DNA of 64,000 nucleotides from SAR116 cluster bacterium AG-447-C21 (GCA_003212315.1 QCQB01000008.1:1-64000); one strand, 5' to 3'. Positions 44,560 to 54,388 are shown, numbered from the stretch's first letter. The notes: generated from the letters alone by a model not told the origin. Numbers and translations are program-made.

Positions 44560-46125
44560 CTATCCAACCCCAACCGCTCCTGATAGCGGGGAATGGGTAT
44601 GTGCTCCACCAATGAGAGTATCCTTTCCAAGGATCTGAACTCCAGAAGGTACGGCATACATGGATGGGAATGCACTCGGGAACCAAGGCTCTGCTGAGGA
44701 TACCTTTTCCAATGATTTTTGTACCTTCATATCAAAACGGGGGTCATAAATAATCTTGTTTATTCCGCTTACGTCGAACCTTGGCTCATCTAGCGCTGTA
44801 TCTAGATCCATATTAAAATCGTTAATATACGAAGCAAGTTGAAATACAGCTGGAAGAATTTTCCTTCCGCCTGAAGCACCCAAACCAAAAACCGGGCGTC
44901 CTTGTTTTGTTGCAATCATTGGGCACATGTTAGAAAGTGGCTTTTTACCAGCTGCGATAGAATTAGGTCTATCCGGCCTGGGATCAAACCAATTAATTCC
45001 ATTATTCAGAAGTATTCCACTCGTTGGAGCTACGTACCTCGAGCCGAACCTAGATAAAAGGGTTGTAGTCATTATCACCATATTACCATAGTGATCGACT
45101 GCACTGATATTAGTCGTACAACTTCGGTCTCCCACATCGCCGGAATGTCCCATTGTTTCAAATCTTTTTCGATACGCCTCAATCAAAGCTTTAGCAGTGA
45201 ATGCATGACTATCTGGAGATGGTTTGTCCATATCGAATTCTGGAATATTTTCTAGAGCATCTAGAAACGTGGGTCCCGCCGACATGCCAGGTAATAAATT
45301 ATAGACTAGACTTCCTCTAATTGCCGTAATTGGATCAACAACCTTAGCCGAGTAATCTATTAAATCTTGCTTTGATAATTTACCACCCGCATTTTGTACA
45401 TCCGCGACTAAACTTTCTGCAAGTTCCCCTTGATAAAAATATTCAGGACCATTTTCTTTTAGCGTCTTTAATGTGCGCGCCAGCTTTTCCAATTTCAAAT
45501 ATGTGTATTCATTGTCAGCTGACACAGTAGGAACAAAACCGTCCGGCAACCAATCGTCTCTCGACTGACTATATAGATTTAATAGCTTTGCTTCTGCCGC
45601 GACATTCAATGTCGTCCACCAAGTCTTCCGGTGCCCCCTTTTTGCTAAGTCCAAGGCAGGAGCAATAAGTTCACCCCAGCTTTTTGTTGCGAATTGCTCC
45701 ACTGCAAGGCCATAACCGGCGACAGCCCCAGGAACAGCTACCGATTTAGCTCCATGAAGATTTGTGTCCCCCGCGACCGCAGGCCAACCAAAAAGATCTG
45801 CGCCAATGTCGCCACTTAGGGGGTAGTCAGCCAAATCAGTCATTTTCGGAGATATCATTCCAAAGTCAATAACACGAACCCTATTTTCATTCGCAAGATA
45901 GAGCATCATAAAACCGCCACCACCTAGACCACTCATCCACGGCTCAGTTACTGAAAGTGCAAATGCTGTTGCAATTGCACCATCTATAGCATTCCCTCCA
46001 CTTTCGATTATCCTAGCTCCTATCGAAGCCGCTTCAATCTCTTGAGCAACAACGACTCCCTTCGAACCGGTCACTTTTGGCTTACATACTGTCCATGTCT
46101 CATAAGGGTATGACATCTTTTGCAT
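44560..46125 (-). CDS. Gamma-glutamyltransferase-family Ntn hydrolase
   Basis: A 521-residue proenzyme. The cleavage and nucleophile site is Thr337 in CTTNISAVDHYGN, and NAIDGAIATAFALSVTEP and GLGGGGFMM are in the large subunit. Members transfer or hydrolyse gamma-glutamyl groups, or act on cephalosporin-type acyl amides. There is no clear signal peptide, so a cytoplasmic role is likely. The C-terminus GGAHTHSPLSGAVGVG matches the family end. The 123-base gap to DUF1674 holds nothing that I recognise. Confidence 0.9.
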   Translation of the reverse strand: MQKMSYPYETWTVCKPKVTGSKGVVVAQEIEAASIGARIIESGGNAIDGAIATAFALSVTEPWMSGLGGGGFMMLYLANENRVRVIDFGMISPKMTDLADYPLSGDIGADLFGWPAVAGDTNLHGAKSVAVPGAVAGYGLAVEQFATKSWGELIAPALDLAKRGHRKTWWTTLNVAAEAKLLNLYSQSRDDWLPDGFVPTVSADNEYTYLKLEKLARTLKTLKENGPEYFYQGELAESLVADVQNAGGKLSKQDLIDYSAKVVDPITAIRGSLVYNLLPGMSAGPTFLDALENIPEFDMDKPSPDSHAFTAKALIEAYRKRFETMGHSGDVGDRSCTTNISAVDHYGNMVIMTTTLLSRFGSRYVAPTSGILLNNGINWFDPRPDRPNSIAAGKKPLSNMCPMIATKQGRPVFGLGASGGRKILPAVFQLASYINDFNMDLDTALDEPRFDVSGINKIIYDPRFDMKVQKSLEKVSSAEPWFPSAFPSMYAVPSGVQILGKDTLIGGAHTHSPLSGAVGVG

Positions 46126-46234
46126 TTTATCGTGGCCTTTCTTTTAAATATATAAACTCTTTATTATATTTGTTTCCCACTTTATCTTGTTAGAGTAGGC
46201 GCAGACTACTGTACTAGGGATATTAATACAGATT

Positions 46235-46849
46235 ATGAAGAAGACTATTTATATCATATTAACGCTTATAGTACTTTTTCCTTTGACAGCTCAGGGGCAA
46301 AATACAAAGGCAGCCCCGTCGGCGGAAAGTGGAACAGAACAAAATAATGATACCGATAAATGTGGGGCAATCGCTGAAGGAGGCCCCACAATCGAAAAAC
46401 TATCGCGATTAGAGGGTGCAATGTCTGTACGGAACCTAGAATTCAAATATTTTGATAAATTTTTGTTCAATCTAACCGACCAAGACTTCAACGAATTGAA
46501 GACACTTAAACCAAACTGTGATGGGTCTTCAGAGGAAATAGCGGTTATGATTTTTGATAAATTAAAACAAAAAATATCAGAAGCTAAAGAAACGAGAGAT
46601 AATACCATAAAGTGGATGGAAAAGACCAAGAAAGAGCTTCAATCTCTATCCGTATCTCCAACAGCCGTAAAAAAAATTCACAATACCTGGAAGGAAATGG
46701 AGAGCCGGAGTCAAGAAATGCTTGATGGTGATCTAAAGTATTTTGCAAAATTTCTTAATCAAATCCGGCGGAGAATTTATGAGGAAAGTGCGAAACAACC
46801 TTCCGATCTAATAAAGCCTTTTTATCCAATAAAAAACTTAAATGACTGA
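46235..46849 (+). CDS. Exported protein of unknown function
   Basis: A 204-residue protein with a clear signal peptide (MKKTIYIILTLIVLFPLTAQG, probable cleavage after Ala or Gly near residue 21), a low-complexity linker, then a largely helical, charged domain that may form coiled coils. Two cysteines (CGAI and NCDG) could form a disulfide in the periplasm. No known family is recognised. A hairpin at the stop codon probably ends its message. It stands alone between two minus-strand genes. Confidence 0.65.
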   Translation: MKKTIYIILTLIVLFPLTAQGQNTKAAPSAESGTEQNNDTDKCGAIAEGGPTIEKLSRLEGAMSVRNLEFKYFDKFLFNLTDQDFNELKTLKPNCDGSSEEIAVMIFDKLKQKISEAKETRDNTIKWMEKTKKELQSLSVSPTAVKKIHNTWKEMESRSQEMLDGDLKYFAKFLNQIRRRIYEESAKQPSDLIKPFYPIKNLND

Positions 46850-46880
46850 GATCTTGATAGATCTTTCTCTACTATTTTTT
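46849..46880 (+). terminator. Rho-independent-like terminator of the exported-protein gene
   Basis: AGATCT at 46849-46854 and again at 46859-46864 pair with a four-base loop, followed by a T-rich stretch ending in six T. The stem begins inside the TGA stop codon and the tail reaches the end of the converging phosphatase-like gene. Confidence 0.5.
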
Positions 46881-48369
46881 AACTAACTCTTCTTCCGCCC
46901 CTCAAGTAAGGGGCCTTTATGCCCTCCACATTTGCAATGCACATCTCCTGACTATAGTGACCTGAACTCGCCATCAAATTAGTTTCGCTCCAAGTTGGTT
47001 CAAATTCACCATTTAAAAATGCTTCTTTGAGCGGGCGGCCCATAGCAGTTTTTGGTATTTTAATGCCTAATCCATGAAAAATAGTTGGCAAGATATCCAC
47101 AATCCCAGTTGGGATATCAAATATCTTCTGTCGGTTCATTTGATCTCCACCCAAGGTCATAAAGTTATTTATTTCAATCCTACTTAATCCACCATGAATT
47201 CCACCGCCGTTTGGAATATCGGGATTATCCGCATAACATGATCCAGCATAACCGTATTGATTAACTTTTTCTGTTGTCCGTAACATATAATTGATATCTG
47301 GCGATCTTTCACTTAGCGCATTGATTTCAGCCATAGAAAATGTCCCGTGACTTCCATCACGTGTAAAGGTAAGGCCGCACCAGTCCTGTGCATGCAAAAA
47401 CTCGATTATTTTTTTTACTAACTTTGGATCACGATCTCTTACTGTAATTTGGCCGCTGTAACTGGCTTTTACCGCAACGTCAATATCATCGATAATCGAT
47501 ACTCCTGCTTTAAAGCCTGCGCACTTTAACTCATCGATAACACTCACCTGTTTTTGCTTAGAAATTTGGGCATGGTCTGAGCATACGATTACGTTCCACC
47601 CGTCAGACCGCCCTTCGGCATTCCACCATTTCATGATTTTTCCAAAGCATTGATCTAAACACTCAAGGCTAGATAGACTAGCCTTGGAACCAATGCCCTC
47701 ATAGTGAAATGACAAGTCCGGTTCATTGTACCAGATTACTTGAACATCTACTGATCGATCCAATAGAAAATGCTCTAATAAAATTTGCGTTGCATATTGA
47801 CTAACTTTATTGTTAGGAAAACTCTGTTTTGGAACTTTTCCAAATTTTTCTATGATACCATCATAGTCAGCGAGTTCACTCGAGATATCGGCTCCCCAAA
47901 TAGAGAATAATCGTTGTTGGAGATCATCAGCATTTAAATTAAGCAATCTAGCATTACCAATTTTCCCTGTGGTAATGACGGAATAATTCTTATTTTCTTT
48001 TGCTAATAATTCTCCAAGTGATGGAGTTTTCTGGAGGCTTCCATAAATTCTTTTTGCTTCCTCCATCTTTGCCATATCAGAAGTATCGAGTGGACCATCA
48101 AAACCAAGTATTGGGTCATAAAAACTATTCGCCATAATACCGTGGCCAAAATTTCCTTCCTTTGATGCGTCAGATACCGAACCTCCGCAGTAGGCTCCCG
48201 TTACAAAACTTGAGACTTGAACCCGCGTCTCTGATGGAAAGGTCGACGAACTATTAGGATAATCGACCCATTCATTTCGAAATTCATTAAGATTAGGCAT
48301 AATATTTGATTTAACAAAGTCTCGGCGCAATCCATCAAAAAGGCAAAATAAGAACTTTGTTTTTTTCAT
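46879..48369 (-). CDS. Alkaline-phosphatase-superfamily phosphodiesterase/nucleotide pyrophosphatase-like protein
   Basis: A 496-residue protein. Asp12 (LFDGLRRD) and the nucleophile Thr43 (STFPSETRV) followed by VICSDHAQ and DGSHGTFS give the two-zinc site of the NPP-like branch of the alkaline phosphatase superfamily. Expected activity is hydrolysis of a phosphodiester, pyrophosphate or phosphonate ester. No signal peptide is visible, which is unusual for this group. The 250-base gap upstream is shared with hemF. Confidence 0.85.
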   Translation of the reverse strand: MKKTKFLFCLFDGLRRDFVKSNIMPNLNEFRNEWVDYPNSSSTFPSETRVQVSSFVTGAYCGGSVSDASKEGNFGHGIMANSFYDPILGFDGPLDTSDMAKMEEAKRIYGSLQKTPSLGELLAKENKNYSVITTGKIGNARLLNLNADDLQQRLFSIWGADISSELADYDGIIEKFGKVPKQSFPNNKVSQYATQILLEHFLLDRSVDVQVIWYNEPDLSFHYEGIGSKASLSSLECLDQCFGKIMKWWNAEGRSDGWNVIVCSDHAQISKQKQVSVIDELKCAGFKAGVSIIDDIDVAVKASYSGQITVRDRDPKLVKKIIEFLHAQDWCGLTFTRDGSHGTFSMAEINALSERSPDINYMLRTTEKVNQYGYAGSCYADNPDIPNGGGIHGGLSRIEINNFMTLGGDQMNRQKIFDIPTGIVDILPTIFHGLGIKIPKTAMGRPLKEAFLNGEFEPTWSETNLMASSGHYSQEMCIANVEGIKAPYLRGGRRVS

Positions 48370-48619
48370 CTCAACTCACAAACCATCAATATCGAACTTA
48401 AAATTAAATGATCAGAATGTCATCAAGATATTATTCTATTAAATTTAACACTCAATTTGATTTAAATTTAATATAACCGACAAACTAATTCATCAAACTC
48501 TACAGAGTTCTGTTTTTATTTTTAAAGGTTATTTTCACCAGTGGTCAGTAAAAAAACTACAGTCAACCTATATAAATATGATAATAACTGCCATCTGAAA
48601 AAAGATTTTGGAGCATATA

Positions 48620-49480
48620 ATGTACCTTTCCACCAGCGATCAGAAAAAAGAGGCAACCGAATGGTTTATCTCTTTAAGGGACCAAATATGTTCAGCTTTC
48701 GAGAAGTTGGAGGAGGATTATAATGGCCCCAACAAATCGATGGCGCCAGGAAAGTTCGCTCGCAAGCACTGGGATAGGGATGGCGGTGGCGGTGGCGTAA
48801 TGTCAATAATGGAAGGACGTTTATTTGAAAAGGTAGGAGTGAATGTATCAACAGTTATGGGTACATTTTCCCAAGAATTTAGTAAAGAGATCACCGGGGC
48901 ACAAGACGACCCACGATTTTGGGCATCCGGAATTTCTGTTGTCGCACATATGTGGTCCCCTCATGTCCCCGCCGTACACATGAATACGCGGCATATTACA
49001 ACCACAAAATCATGGTTTGGCGGGGGCAGTGATTTAACGCCTATGGTTCGCAATGATGATGATAAAGAAATATTCCATAGCGCATTTGAGGCCACCTGTA
49101 ATAGATATGATCTGACATATTATCCTAGATTTAAGAAGTGGTGCGATGAGTATTTTTACCTCGCACACCGAAATGAACCCAGAGGCATAGGCGGTATCTT
49201 TTATGATCAGTTAGATGATAACTTCGAGTCTGATTTTCTCTTCACCAAAGATATAGGATCAACATTCAACACAGTCTTCCCTAAAATTGTACAACGTCAT
49301 ATGGATGATACATGGACAGAGAAACAAAGAGAAATGCAATTAATAAAAAGAGGACGCTACGTTGAATTTAATTTACTACATGATCGCGGCACGCTTTTTG
49401 GACTAAAGACGGGCGGCAATGTTGAGGCGATTTTAATGAGCTTACCGCCCCAGGTTGCCTGGCCCGCTCCATCACTATAA
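48620..49480 (+). CDS. hemF: Oxygen-dependent coproporphyrinogen III oxidase
   Basis: Converts coproporphyrinogen III to protoporphyrinogen IX using O2, in haem synthesis. WFGGGSDLTPM, the NMHTRH-like MNTRHITTTKSW and RRGRYVEFNLLHDRGTLFGL-like RGRYVEFNLLHDRGT are diagnostic. ATG 48620 has TTGGAGC upstream, giving 286 residues; a TTG at 48608 is part of that ribosome site. The presence of HemF points to aerobic life. Confidence 0.96.
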   Translation: MYLSTSDQKKEATEWFISLRDQICSAFEKLEEDYNGPNKSMAPGKFARKHWDRDGGGGGVMSIMEGRLFEKVGVNVSTVMGTFSQEFSKEITGAQDDPRFWASGISVVAHMWSPHVPAVHMNTRHITTTKSWFGGGSDLTPMVRNDDDKEIFHSAFEATCNRYDLTYYPRFKKWCDEYFYLAHRNEPRGIGGIFYDQLDDNFESDFLFTKDIGSTFNTVFPKIVQRHMDDTWTEKQREMQLIKRGRYVEFNLLHDRGTLFGLKTGGNVEAILMSLPPQVAWPAPSL

Positions 49481-49572
49481 ATGGCCTAATGATGCTCTGG
49501 CCGTGAAAAAAGTGTAATGATTTCGTTTTTTAACTACCCTTATCGGCAATACTGAAAATTTCCTTTTTTAGA

Positions 49573-50337
49573 TTAGCTATATTCTAATTCAGCACATCCC
49601 AGTCCTTCAAAAACTGCGCTTATTTTCTCTTGGCTATTCGCGAAGTCAACACCATTCCATGATCCAGTTGTAATGATATCTCCTTTCTTAAGACCTCTCT
49701 TCGAAAGTAATGGATACCTCTCACTAAGGTGACCACCTAGCCACGCAATTAACGCAAAGGGGTCACCCCCAGGAAAACCTTTATCTGCCGCCTTTACCTT
49801 TTTTCCTATTGTTAAACTTGCATGGAAATCTGGAAAATGTTCAAGCTTATCCAGTTCAATCTCACCACCGACAATCAATGCCTCGTTAGATTGACTATCC
49901 GCAAGAGCCCAGATGGGATCTTTCACAGGCCATTCGTGATACCGTGTTTCGACGGCTTCTATCGCAACCATGGCAGTGCCAATTGCAGCTTTCACCTCAG
50001 ATGAATTGTAAGGCCCTTCATCTGCTGGTAAATCTACCGCTAAACGAAACGCTACTTCACACTCCACAGCTTTTAACCTTAATGATTTTGATAACTGTGT
50101 TGGCGATGTATATAGATTTTCTCTGGTTATAGCGGCACATGTTGGTGGAAATTCTTTTGAACTTGGGCCCACTTTCCAAGCGACAATTTCTGCACCCCTC
50201 GATATCAATATTTCATCCTGAATAGCGAAAGCTTCTGCAATACTCTTTGGTGCAGAATCGTCAGGAAAATCAACTAAGGGTTGGTTTGTCTCTCTCGCAT
50301 TAATGAGCGCCTCAGCCGCTAATTTTACTTTTTCCAT
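49573..50337 (-). CDS. 2-keto-4-pentenoate hydratase (MhpD-like, FAH superfamily)
   Basis: A 254-residue protein of the 2-oxopent-4-enoate hydratase group: IAEAFAIQDEIL, AWKVGPSS, the metal-binding CEVAFRLA and GDIITTGSWNG. In meta-cleavage pathways it hydrates 2-oxopent-4-enoate to 4-hydroxy-2-oxovalerate. No aldolase or dehydrogenase partner is adjacent, so it may belong to a dispersed pathway or act on another 2-oxo acid. AGGAG precedes the ATG. Confidence 0.85.
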   Translation of the reverse strand: MEKVKLAAEALINARETNQPLVDFPDDSAPKSIAEAFAIQDEILISRGAEIVAWKVGPSSKEFPPTCAAITRENLYTSPTQLSKSLRLKAVECEVAFRLAVDLPADEGPYNSSEVKAAIGTAMVAIEAVETRYHEWPVKDPIWALADSQSNEALIVGGEIELDKLEHFPDFHASLTIGKKVKAADKGFPGGDPFALIAWLGGHLSERYPLLSKRGLKKGDIITTGSWNGVDFANSQEKISAVFEGLGCAELEYS

Positions 50338-50343
50338 AGGCTC

Positions 50344-51549
50344 CTACCTTTCATTTATATAATGGTCTCTAACCCACTTCAAACAATCTTCCTTATTATA
50401 TTTGAAGCCACTAAGTATCCACCAACGCTCCACTTTCTTAAGAAGGTTACCTACTTCAATACCCGGCTTCATACCTAATTTCAAAAGGTCTAATCCTCTT
50501 AACGGAAATGTTGGAACCGACCAGTTCTGTGCTATCGTGTTCGCCACGTCTCGCATCTTTTTATATTTTGGATTTAAGGCAGTTTTAATTAAAAGTAGAC
50601 CTAAAAGATCCATTTTTCGCATTTCGTAAAAAAGCCTTTTTATTTCTTTTGGTTCCTCTGAAACATCTATTTCCTTTTCACAATAAAAGGTAAGATGATC
50701 CGCCATCCTATTTGATAACTTCAATGTCTCAATCACTTTTTCTGTAGGTGTAGTAAGTAAAATAGCGAGCCTTCTAATTGGATCTGAATCTGCGCCTTCT
50801 AAAACTACAAGACGACTAAACTCGGACATTCTCAGCCTTCCTGGAAAAATTTTACTCATTATTTTATTTTCTGACATTTTACTGAGTGCAGTGAAAGCAT
50901 TAGTCGAAAGCATTATTTTAAATAGCTCGCTCTGTATACGTTCGCCCGATAAGGCCTTAAGTTCACCTGCAAATTTCTTACATGCCGCTAAGCCGTCACG
51001 ATCAATTTGTTCTTGTCCAAAATATGCGTAGAACCTAAAAAATCTGAGAATCCTTAGAAAATCTTCTTGAATACGGCGCGACGCGTCACCAACAAAACAA
51101 ACCCGTCCTCTAATCACATCCTTATAACCACCAACAGGATCGAAAATATTCCCATGTTTATCCATAAATAAAGCATTCATCGTAAAGTCACGCCGAGCGG
51201 CATCCTCAGCCCAACTATCCGTGAATGAAATTTCAGCGTGGCGCCCATCGGTTTTTAAGTCACGTCTTAAACTTGTAATTTCAAAAACCTGATCATCCAA
51301 AAACGCAGATACTGTGCCATGTTTGATCCCTGTGGGACGGACCATGATATTTGAGGACGAAAGAAGTTGAATGATCTTGTCCGGGCTATGGCGAGTTGCA
51401 ATATCAATATCTAAAACAGGACGGCCTAGAATAGAGTCTCTAACGCAGCCACCAACAAAACGAGATTGATTATTACCAGCATCAATGATCTGTATCAGAG
51501 ACTTGACCGAGGCTTTATTTAGCCAATCATGATTTGATGCTACTCTCAT
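50344..51549 (-). CDS. CCA tRNA nucleotidyltransferase / poly(A) polymerase family protein
   Basis: Adds or repairs the CCA end of tRNA; 401 residues. The head domain has FVGGCVRDSILG and the metal aspartates Asp47 and Asp49 (LDIDIA), then RRDFTMNAL and RRIQEDFLRILRFFRFYAYF. It overlaps the NUDIX gene by four bases, a cluster seen in many alphaproteobacteria. The class (CCA-adding or poly(A) polymerase) cannot be split by sequence reading alone, but CCA-adding is likely. Confidence 0.92.
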   Translation of the reverse strand: MRVASNHDWLNKASVKSLIQIIDAGNNQSRFVGGCVRDSILGRPVLDIDIATRHSPDKIIQLLSSSNIMVRPTGIKHGTVSAFLDDQVFEITSLRRDLKTDGRHAEISFTDSWAEDAARRDFTMNALFMDKHGNIFDPVGGYKDVIRGRVCFVGDASRRIQEDFLRILRFFRFYAYFGQEQIDRDGLAACKKFAGELKALSGERIQSELFKIMLSTNAFTALSKMSENKIMSKIFPGRLRMSEFSRLVVLEGADSDPIRRLAILLTTPTEKVIETLKLSNRMADHLTFYCEKEIDVSEEPKEIKRLFYEMRKMDLLGLLLIKTALNPKYKKMRDVANTIAQNWSVPTFPLRGLDLLKLGMKPGIEVGNLLKKVERWWILSGFKYNKEDCLKWVRDHYINER

Positions 51550-52220
51550 TTAGATTCCAGAACGTCCAGCATCATGTTTGCAAAATGCACAAGCATTCCT
51601 GCTGTAGCACCCCAGATATAAAAATCGGGATGGGGAAGTACATAAAAATGTCTCATCTTATTCTGCCATTCTTTACTTTGGCGCTCATGGTTTCTTCGGT
51701 CCAATACGAACGATATTGGAACCTCAAATACATCAGCTACTTCGACAGAATTTATATTTAAATCAAATGGTGGGGATACAAGCCCAACGACCGGCGTTAC
51801 GACAAAACCTGTTCGGGTTACATAATTATCCAATTTACCTATTATCTCAACGTGCCGTCTATTGAGGCCAATTTCTTCTTCTGTTTCCCTTAAAGCAGTA
51901 TCAACAATATCAATATCAGTCTCTTCCACTCGCCCTCCTGGAAAGCTAACCTGACCTGCATGATGAGAAAGGGCATCAGAACGTCTAGTTAATAGCACCG
52001 TTGGATGCCCCGGCCGGCCAATCACTGGAACTAAAACCGAAGCTGGGTTTTGTCGAATAGGGGTATCCATGCCAGGGTTCAAGCTGTGGTCACCATTATC
52101 TTGGCTCGCTTTGAGACGGTTAGATTTTCTCTTAGCCTCGACAAATAAGTCTTTAAAGTCAGATAACGTAGTTAATCCGAATCTATTTGCCCCAACTGGA
52201 AGAATATTCCCTTGCTCCAT
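51546..52220 (-). CDS. NUDIX hydrolase, CoA pyrophosphatase-like
   Basis: A 224-residue protein with a complete NUDIX box (residues 95-117, from GGRVEE to RETEEEIG) and the UPF0035-type surroundings HHAGQVSFPGG found in CoA pyrophosphatases. Expected to cleave CoA or a CoA derivative into 4'-phosphopantetheine and 3',5'-ADP. The ATG at 52220 lies 49 bases inside the DUF1285 gene, a large overlap; a later start is possible. Confidence 0.88.
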   Translation of the reverse strand: MEQGNILPVGANRFGLTTLSDFKDLFVEAKRKSNRLKASQDNGDHSLNPGMDTPIRQNPASVLVPVIGRPGHPTVLLTRRSDALSHHAGQVSFPGGRVEETDIDIVDTALRETEEEIGLNRRHVEIIGKLDNYVTRTGFVVTPVVGLVSPPFDLNINSVEVADVFEVPISFVLDRRNHERQSKEWQNKMRHFYVLPHPDFYIWGATAGMLVHFANMMLDVLESK

Positions 52221-52762
52221 ATACCCAAAAACCTTTTACCGTCTATAATACGTTCATCCGCTACATCAATTAGTTCATAAAATACTGACCGTGTGATTTT
52301 AGCCTCCAGCCCATCTCTGACAACAATATACGGATTGGGTTCTTCCGTCTCAGGGTCTACATCGACTCTGAGTGGATGTTCCAATCCACATGTAACAATT
52401 TCGTCTAAGTTCGTTCTAAATGAGAAATCAGTATTAAAAGGCTTATTCTCGTTAGAAATAACACGCTGCACCTCAACCGCTAAAAATGGGGCATCTTCGA
52501 CTTCAATCATACCTTTTTCCACTGGCGTAACCAACCAGTAGCTCTCATCTTCTTCTTTGCGTAATACACTGGCGAACAACTTTACTAGTGGAAGACGCTT
52601 GATAGGTGCTCCCTGATGATACCACACACCATCTTTTGCTATGCGCATCTCAAAGTCCTTAATCGGTATAGATGATACCAAATCTGTTCTTCTTTCAACT
52701 TGTTTAGTAATTTCTGTTAATTCCACATCACTCGATTTAGCTTTTTTGTAAGACCCAGCCAT
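52172..52762 (-). CDS. DUF1285-family protein
   Basis: A 196-residue protein of the DUF1285 family, common in alpha- and gammaproteobacteria with unknown function. WYHQGAPIKRLPLVKLFASVLRKEED and RDGLEAKITRSVFYEL regions fit the family. It leads the DUF1285, NUDIX, CCA-adding group. No transmembrane segment is seen. Confidence 0.85.
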   Translation of the reverse strand: MAGSYKKAKSSDVELTEITKQVERRTDLVSSIPIKDFEMRIAKDGVWYHQGAPIKRLPLVKLFASVLRKEEDESYWLVTPVEKGMIEVEDAPFLAVEVQRVISNENKPFNTDFSFRTNLDEIVTCGLEHPLRVDVDPETEEPNPYIVVRDGLEAKITRSVFYELIDVADERIIDGKRFLGIWSKGIFFQLGQIDSD

Positions 52763-52809
52763 GCGACAATAGACCTATTTATGAACGGTATTTCTAGCTT
52801 TTATATTTA

Positions 52810-52834
52810 TTGTGAGCCGTGCATATCGGCACAA
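52810..52834. other. Stem-loop between pyruvate kinase and DUF1285
   Basis: TTGTGAGCCG at 52810-52819 pairs with CGGCACAA at 52827-52834 with a two-base bulge and a seven-base loop. No T-run follows on either strand, so it may be an RNA processing or stabilising structure rather than a terminator. Confidence 0.35.
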
Positions 52835-52857
52835 TGATCCAGAAAAAACAAATCGTG

Positions 52858-54288
52858 TCAGGGAACTCTCTCTATTCGTAATACATTTGTTGATCCTGGC
52901 TTTCCCATCGGCACTCCCGCTGTAATCACGATCTGATCACCTTGTTCCGCAAATCCTTGCGATTTTGATACATCTAATGCCCGCTTAACAACCGCTGAAA
53001 ACCTTTCCTCTTCATCGATATGTACAGAATGCACCCCCCAAGCCATACCTAACCTTCTGGCGGTCGCTATGCTAGATGTGACACATAATATCGGAACAGA
53101 AGGCCTTTCTCGAGCTGCTCTGAGTGTTGTGGAACCAGAAGTAGTATAAGTAATAATACAAGAAGCGCTTACAGTTTGGGCAACCTGGCGGGCCGCAAGT
53201 GTTATTGCATCTGAAACCGTTGGCTCGGGTGTTTCTTGACTTTCTTCAATCAAAACCTGATGAGCTTCGTCTCCCTCCACCTCTAAAATGATACGGTTCA
53301 TCATATCAACAGATTCGAGAGGAAATTCTCCAGCCGCTGTTTCCGCTGATAGCATTACAGCATCGGCTGAATCGTAGACGGCAGTAGCCACATCGGAAGC
53401 TTCGGCTCGAGTTGGTGCCGGAGCATGGACCATTGAATCCAGCATTTGAGTCGCTACAACAACAGGCTTACCCCAATGTCTACACAATTTAACAATTCTT
53501 TTTTGTATGCCAGGAACTTTTTCTGGAGGAAGTTCTACACCTAGGTCTCCGCGGGCCACCATAACAGCATCCGACATTTTGACCAACTCATCCAAATGTT
53601 CAATTGCCGCGGGTTTCTCTAGTTTTATCAAAACGGATGCACGCCCATTAATTAATTCTCTTGCCTCAGCAACATCCTTAGGTCGCTGTACAAATGATAA
53701 AGCTATCCAATCAAACCCGAGGCTGAGGGCAAATTCTAAATCCCCTCTGTCCTTTTCACTAAGTGAAGAAAGACCCAATGTAACCCCTGGAACATTTACT
53801 CCTTTTCGGTTTGATAGGGTGCCTCCAGTTATAACCTTTGTCTCTATCGAACTTTCTGTCGCATTTTGTACACGAAGTCTTATTTTTCCGTCGTCAAGAA
53901 GAAGGTCCATACCAACGACAGCCGCATCAAAGATTTCCTGATGCGGTAGTTGTACGCGTCGACCCGATCCAGCTGCCTCCTCTAAATCCAAAACAAACGA
54001 AGACCCTACGTTGAGTTCTATCTCATCATTTTCAAATACGCCTATTCGAAGTTTTGGCCCCTGCAAATCCGCCATGATGGCCACAGGCCAATCTAATTCT
54101 TTTTCTAATTGTCTTATGGCATTGAACCGCGATCTGTGGTCTTCGTGACTTCCATGACTGAAATTTAACCGGAACACATCCACTCCAGCTTTGATCATGG
54201 AACGTATCTGTCGCTTCGTCCGAGAAGAGGGACCAAGCGTTGCAACAATTTTTGTGTTTCGATACCTACGCATTCGTTTACCTGTCAT
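52858..54288 (-). CDS. pyk: Pyruvate kinase
   Basis: Last step of glycolysis, phosphoenolpyruvate plus ADP to pyruvate and ATP. The 476-residue sequence has KIVATLGPSSRT, FRLNFSHG, the metal-site MVARGDLGVELP and ATQMLDSM, and the C-terminal allosteric domain. ATG 54288 is used; ATG 54273 is possible. It is separated from the upstream luciferase-like gene by a terminator at 54359-54388. Confidence 0.97.
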   Translation of the reverse strand: MTGKRMRRYRNTKIVATLGPSSRTKRQIRSMIKAGVDVFRLNFSHGSHEDHRSRFNAIRQLEKELDWPVAIMADLQGPKLRIGVFENDEIELNVGSSFVLDLEEAAGSGRRVQLPHQEIFDAAVVGMDLLLDDGKIRLRVQNATESSIETKVITGGTLSNRKGVNVPGVTLGLSSLSEKDRGDLEFALSLGFDWIALSFVQRPKDVAEARELINGRASVLIKLEKPAAIEHLDELVKMSDAVMVARGDLGVELPPEKVPGIQKRIVKLCRHWGKPVVVATQMLDSMVHAPAPTRAEASDVATAVYDSADAVMLSAETAAGEFPLESVDMMNRIILEVEGDEAHQVLIEESQETPEPTVSDAITLAARQVAQTVSASCIITYTTSGSTTLRAARERPSVPILCVTSSIATARRLGMAWGVHSVHIDEEERFSAVVKRALDVSKSQGFAEQGDQIVITAGVPMGKPGSTNVLRIERVP

Positions 54289-54358
54289 AACACGTTATAA
54301 GATCACGCTGGGGGACATCTCTATGCCGTTATCTAAATACTAATTTATTACAAAATAG

Positions 54359-54388
54359 AGAAAAATCCAAAATACCACCAGATTTTGG
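54359..54388 (-). terminator. Rho-independent terminator of the luciferase-like gene at 54409
   Basis: On the minus strand CCAAAAT (54388-54382) and ATTTTGG (54373-54367) form a perfect 7-base stem with an 8-base loop, followed by ATTTTTCTC. The stem begins 21 bases after the stop codon. Confidence 0.6.

Noticed and set aside
44387-44686. A minus-strand open frame past the gamma-glutamyltransferase stop, considered as a frameshifted C-terminus
   Set aside because: The main frame already ends with a family-like C-terminus at 44560, so no frameshift is needed.
49481-49572. A GGCC...GGCC pair after hemF as a terminator
   Set aside because: The arms are four bases only, with a 12-base loop and no T-run directly behind.
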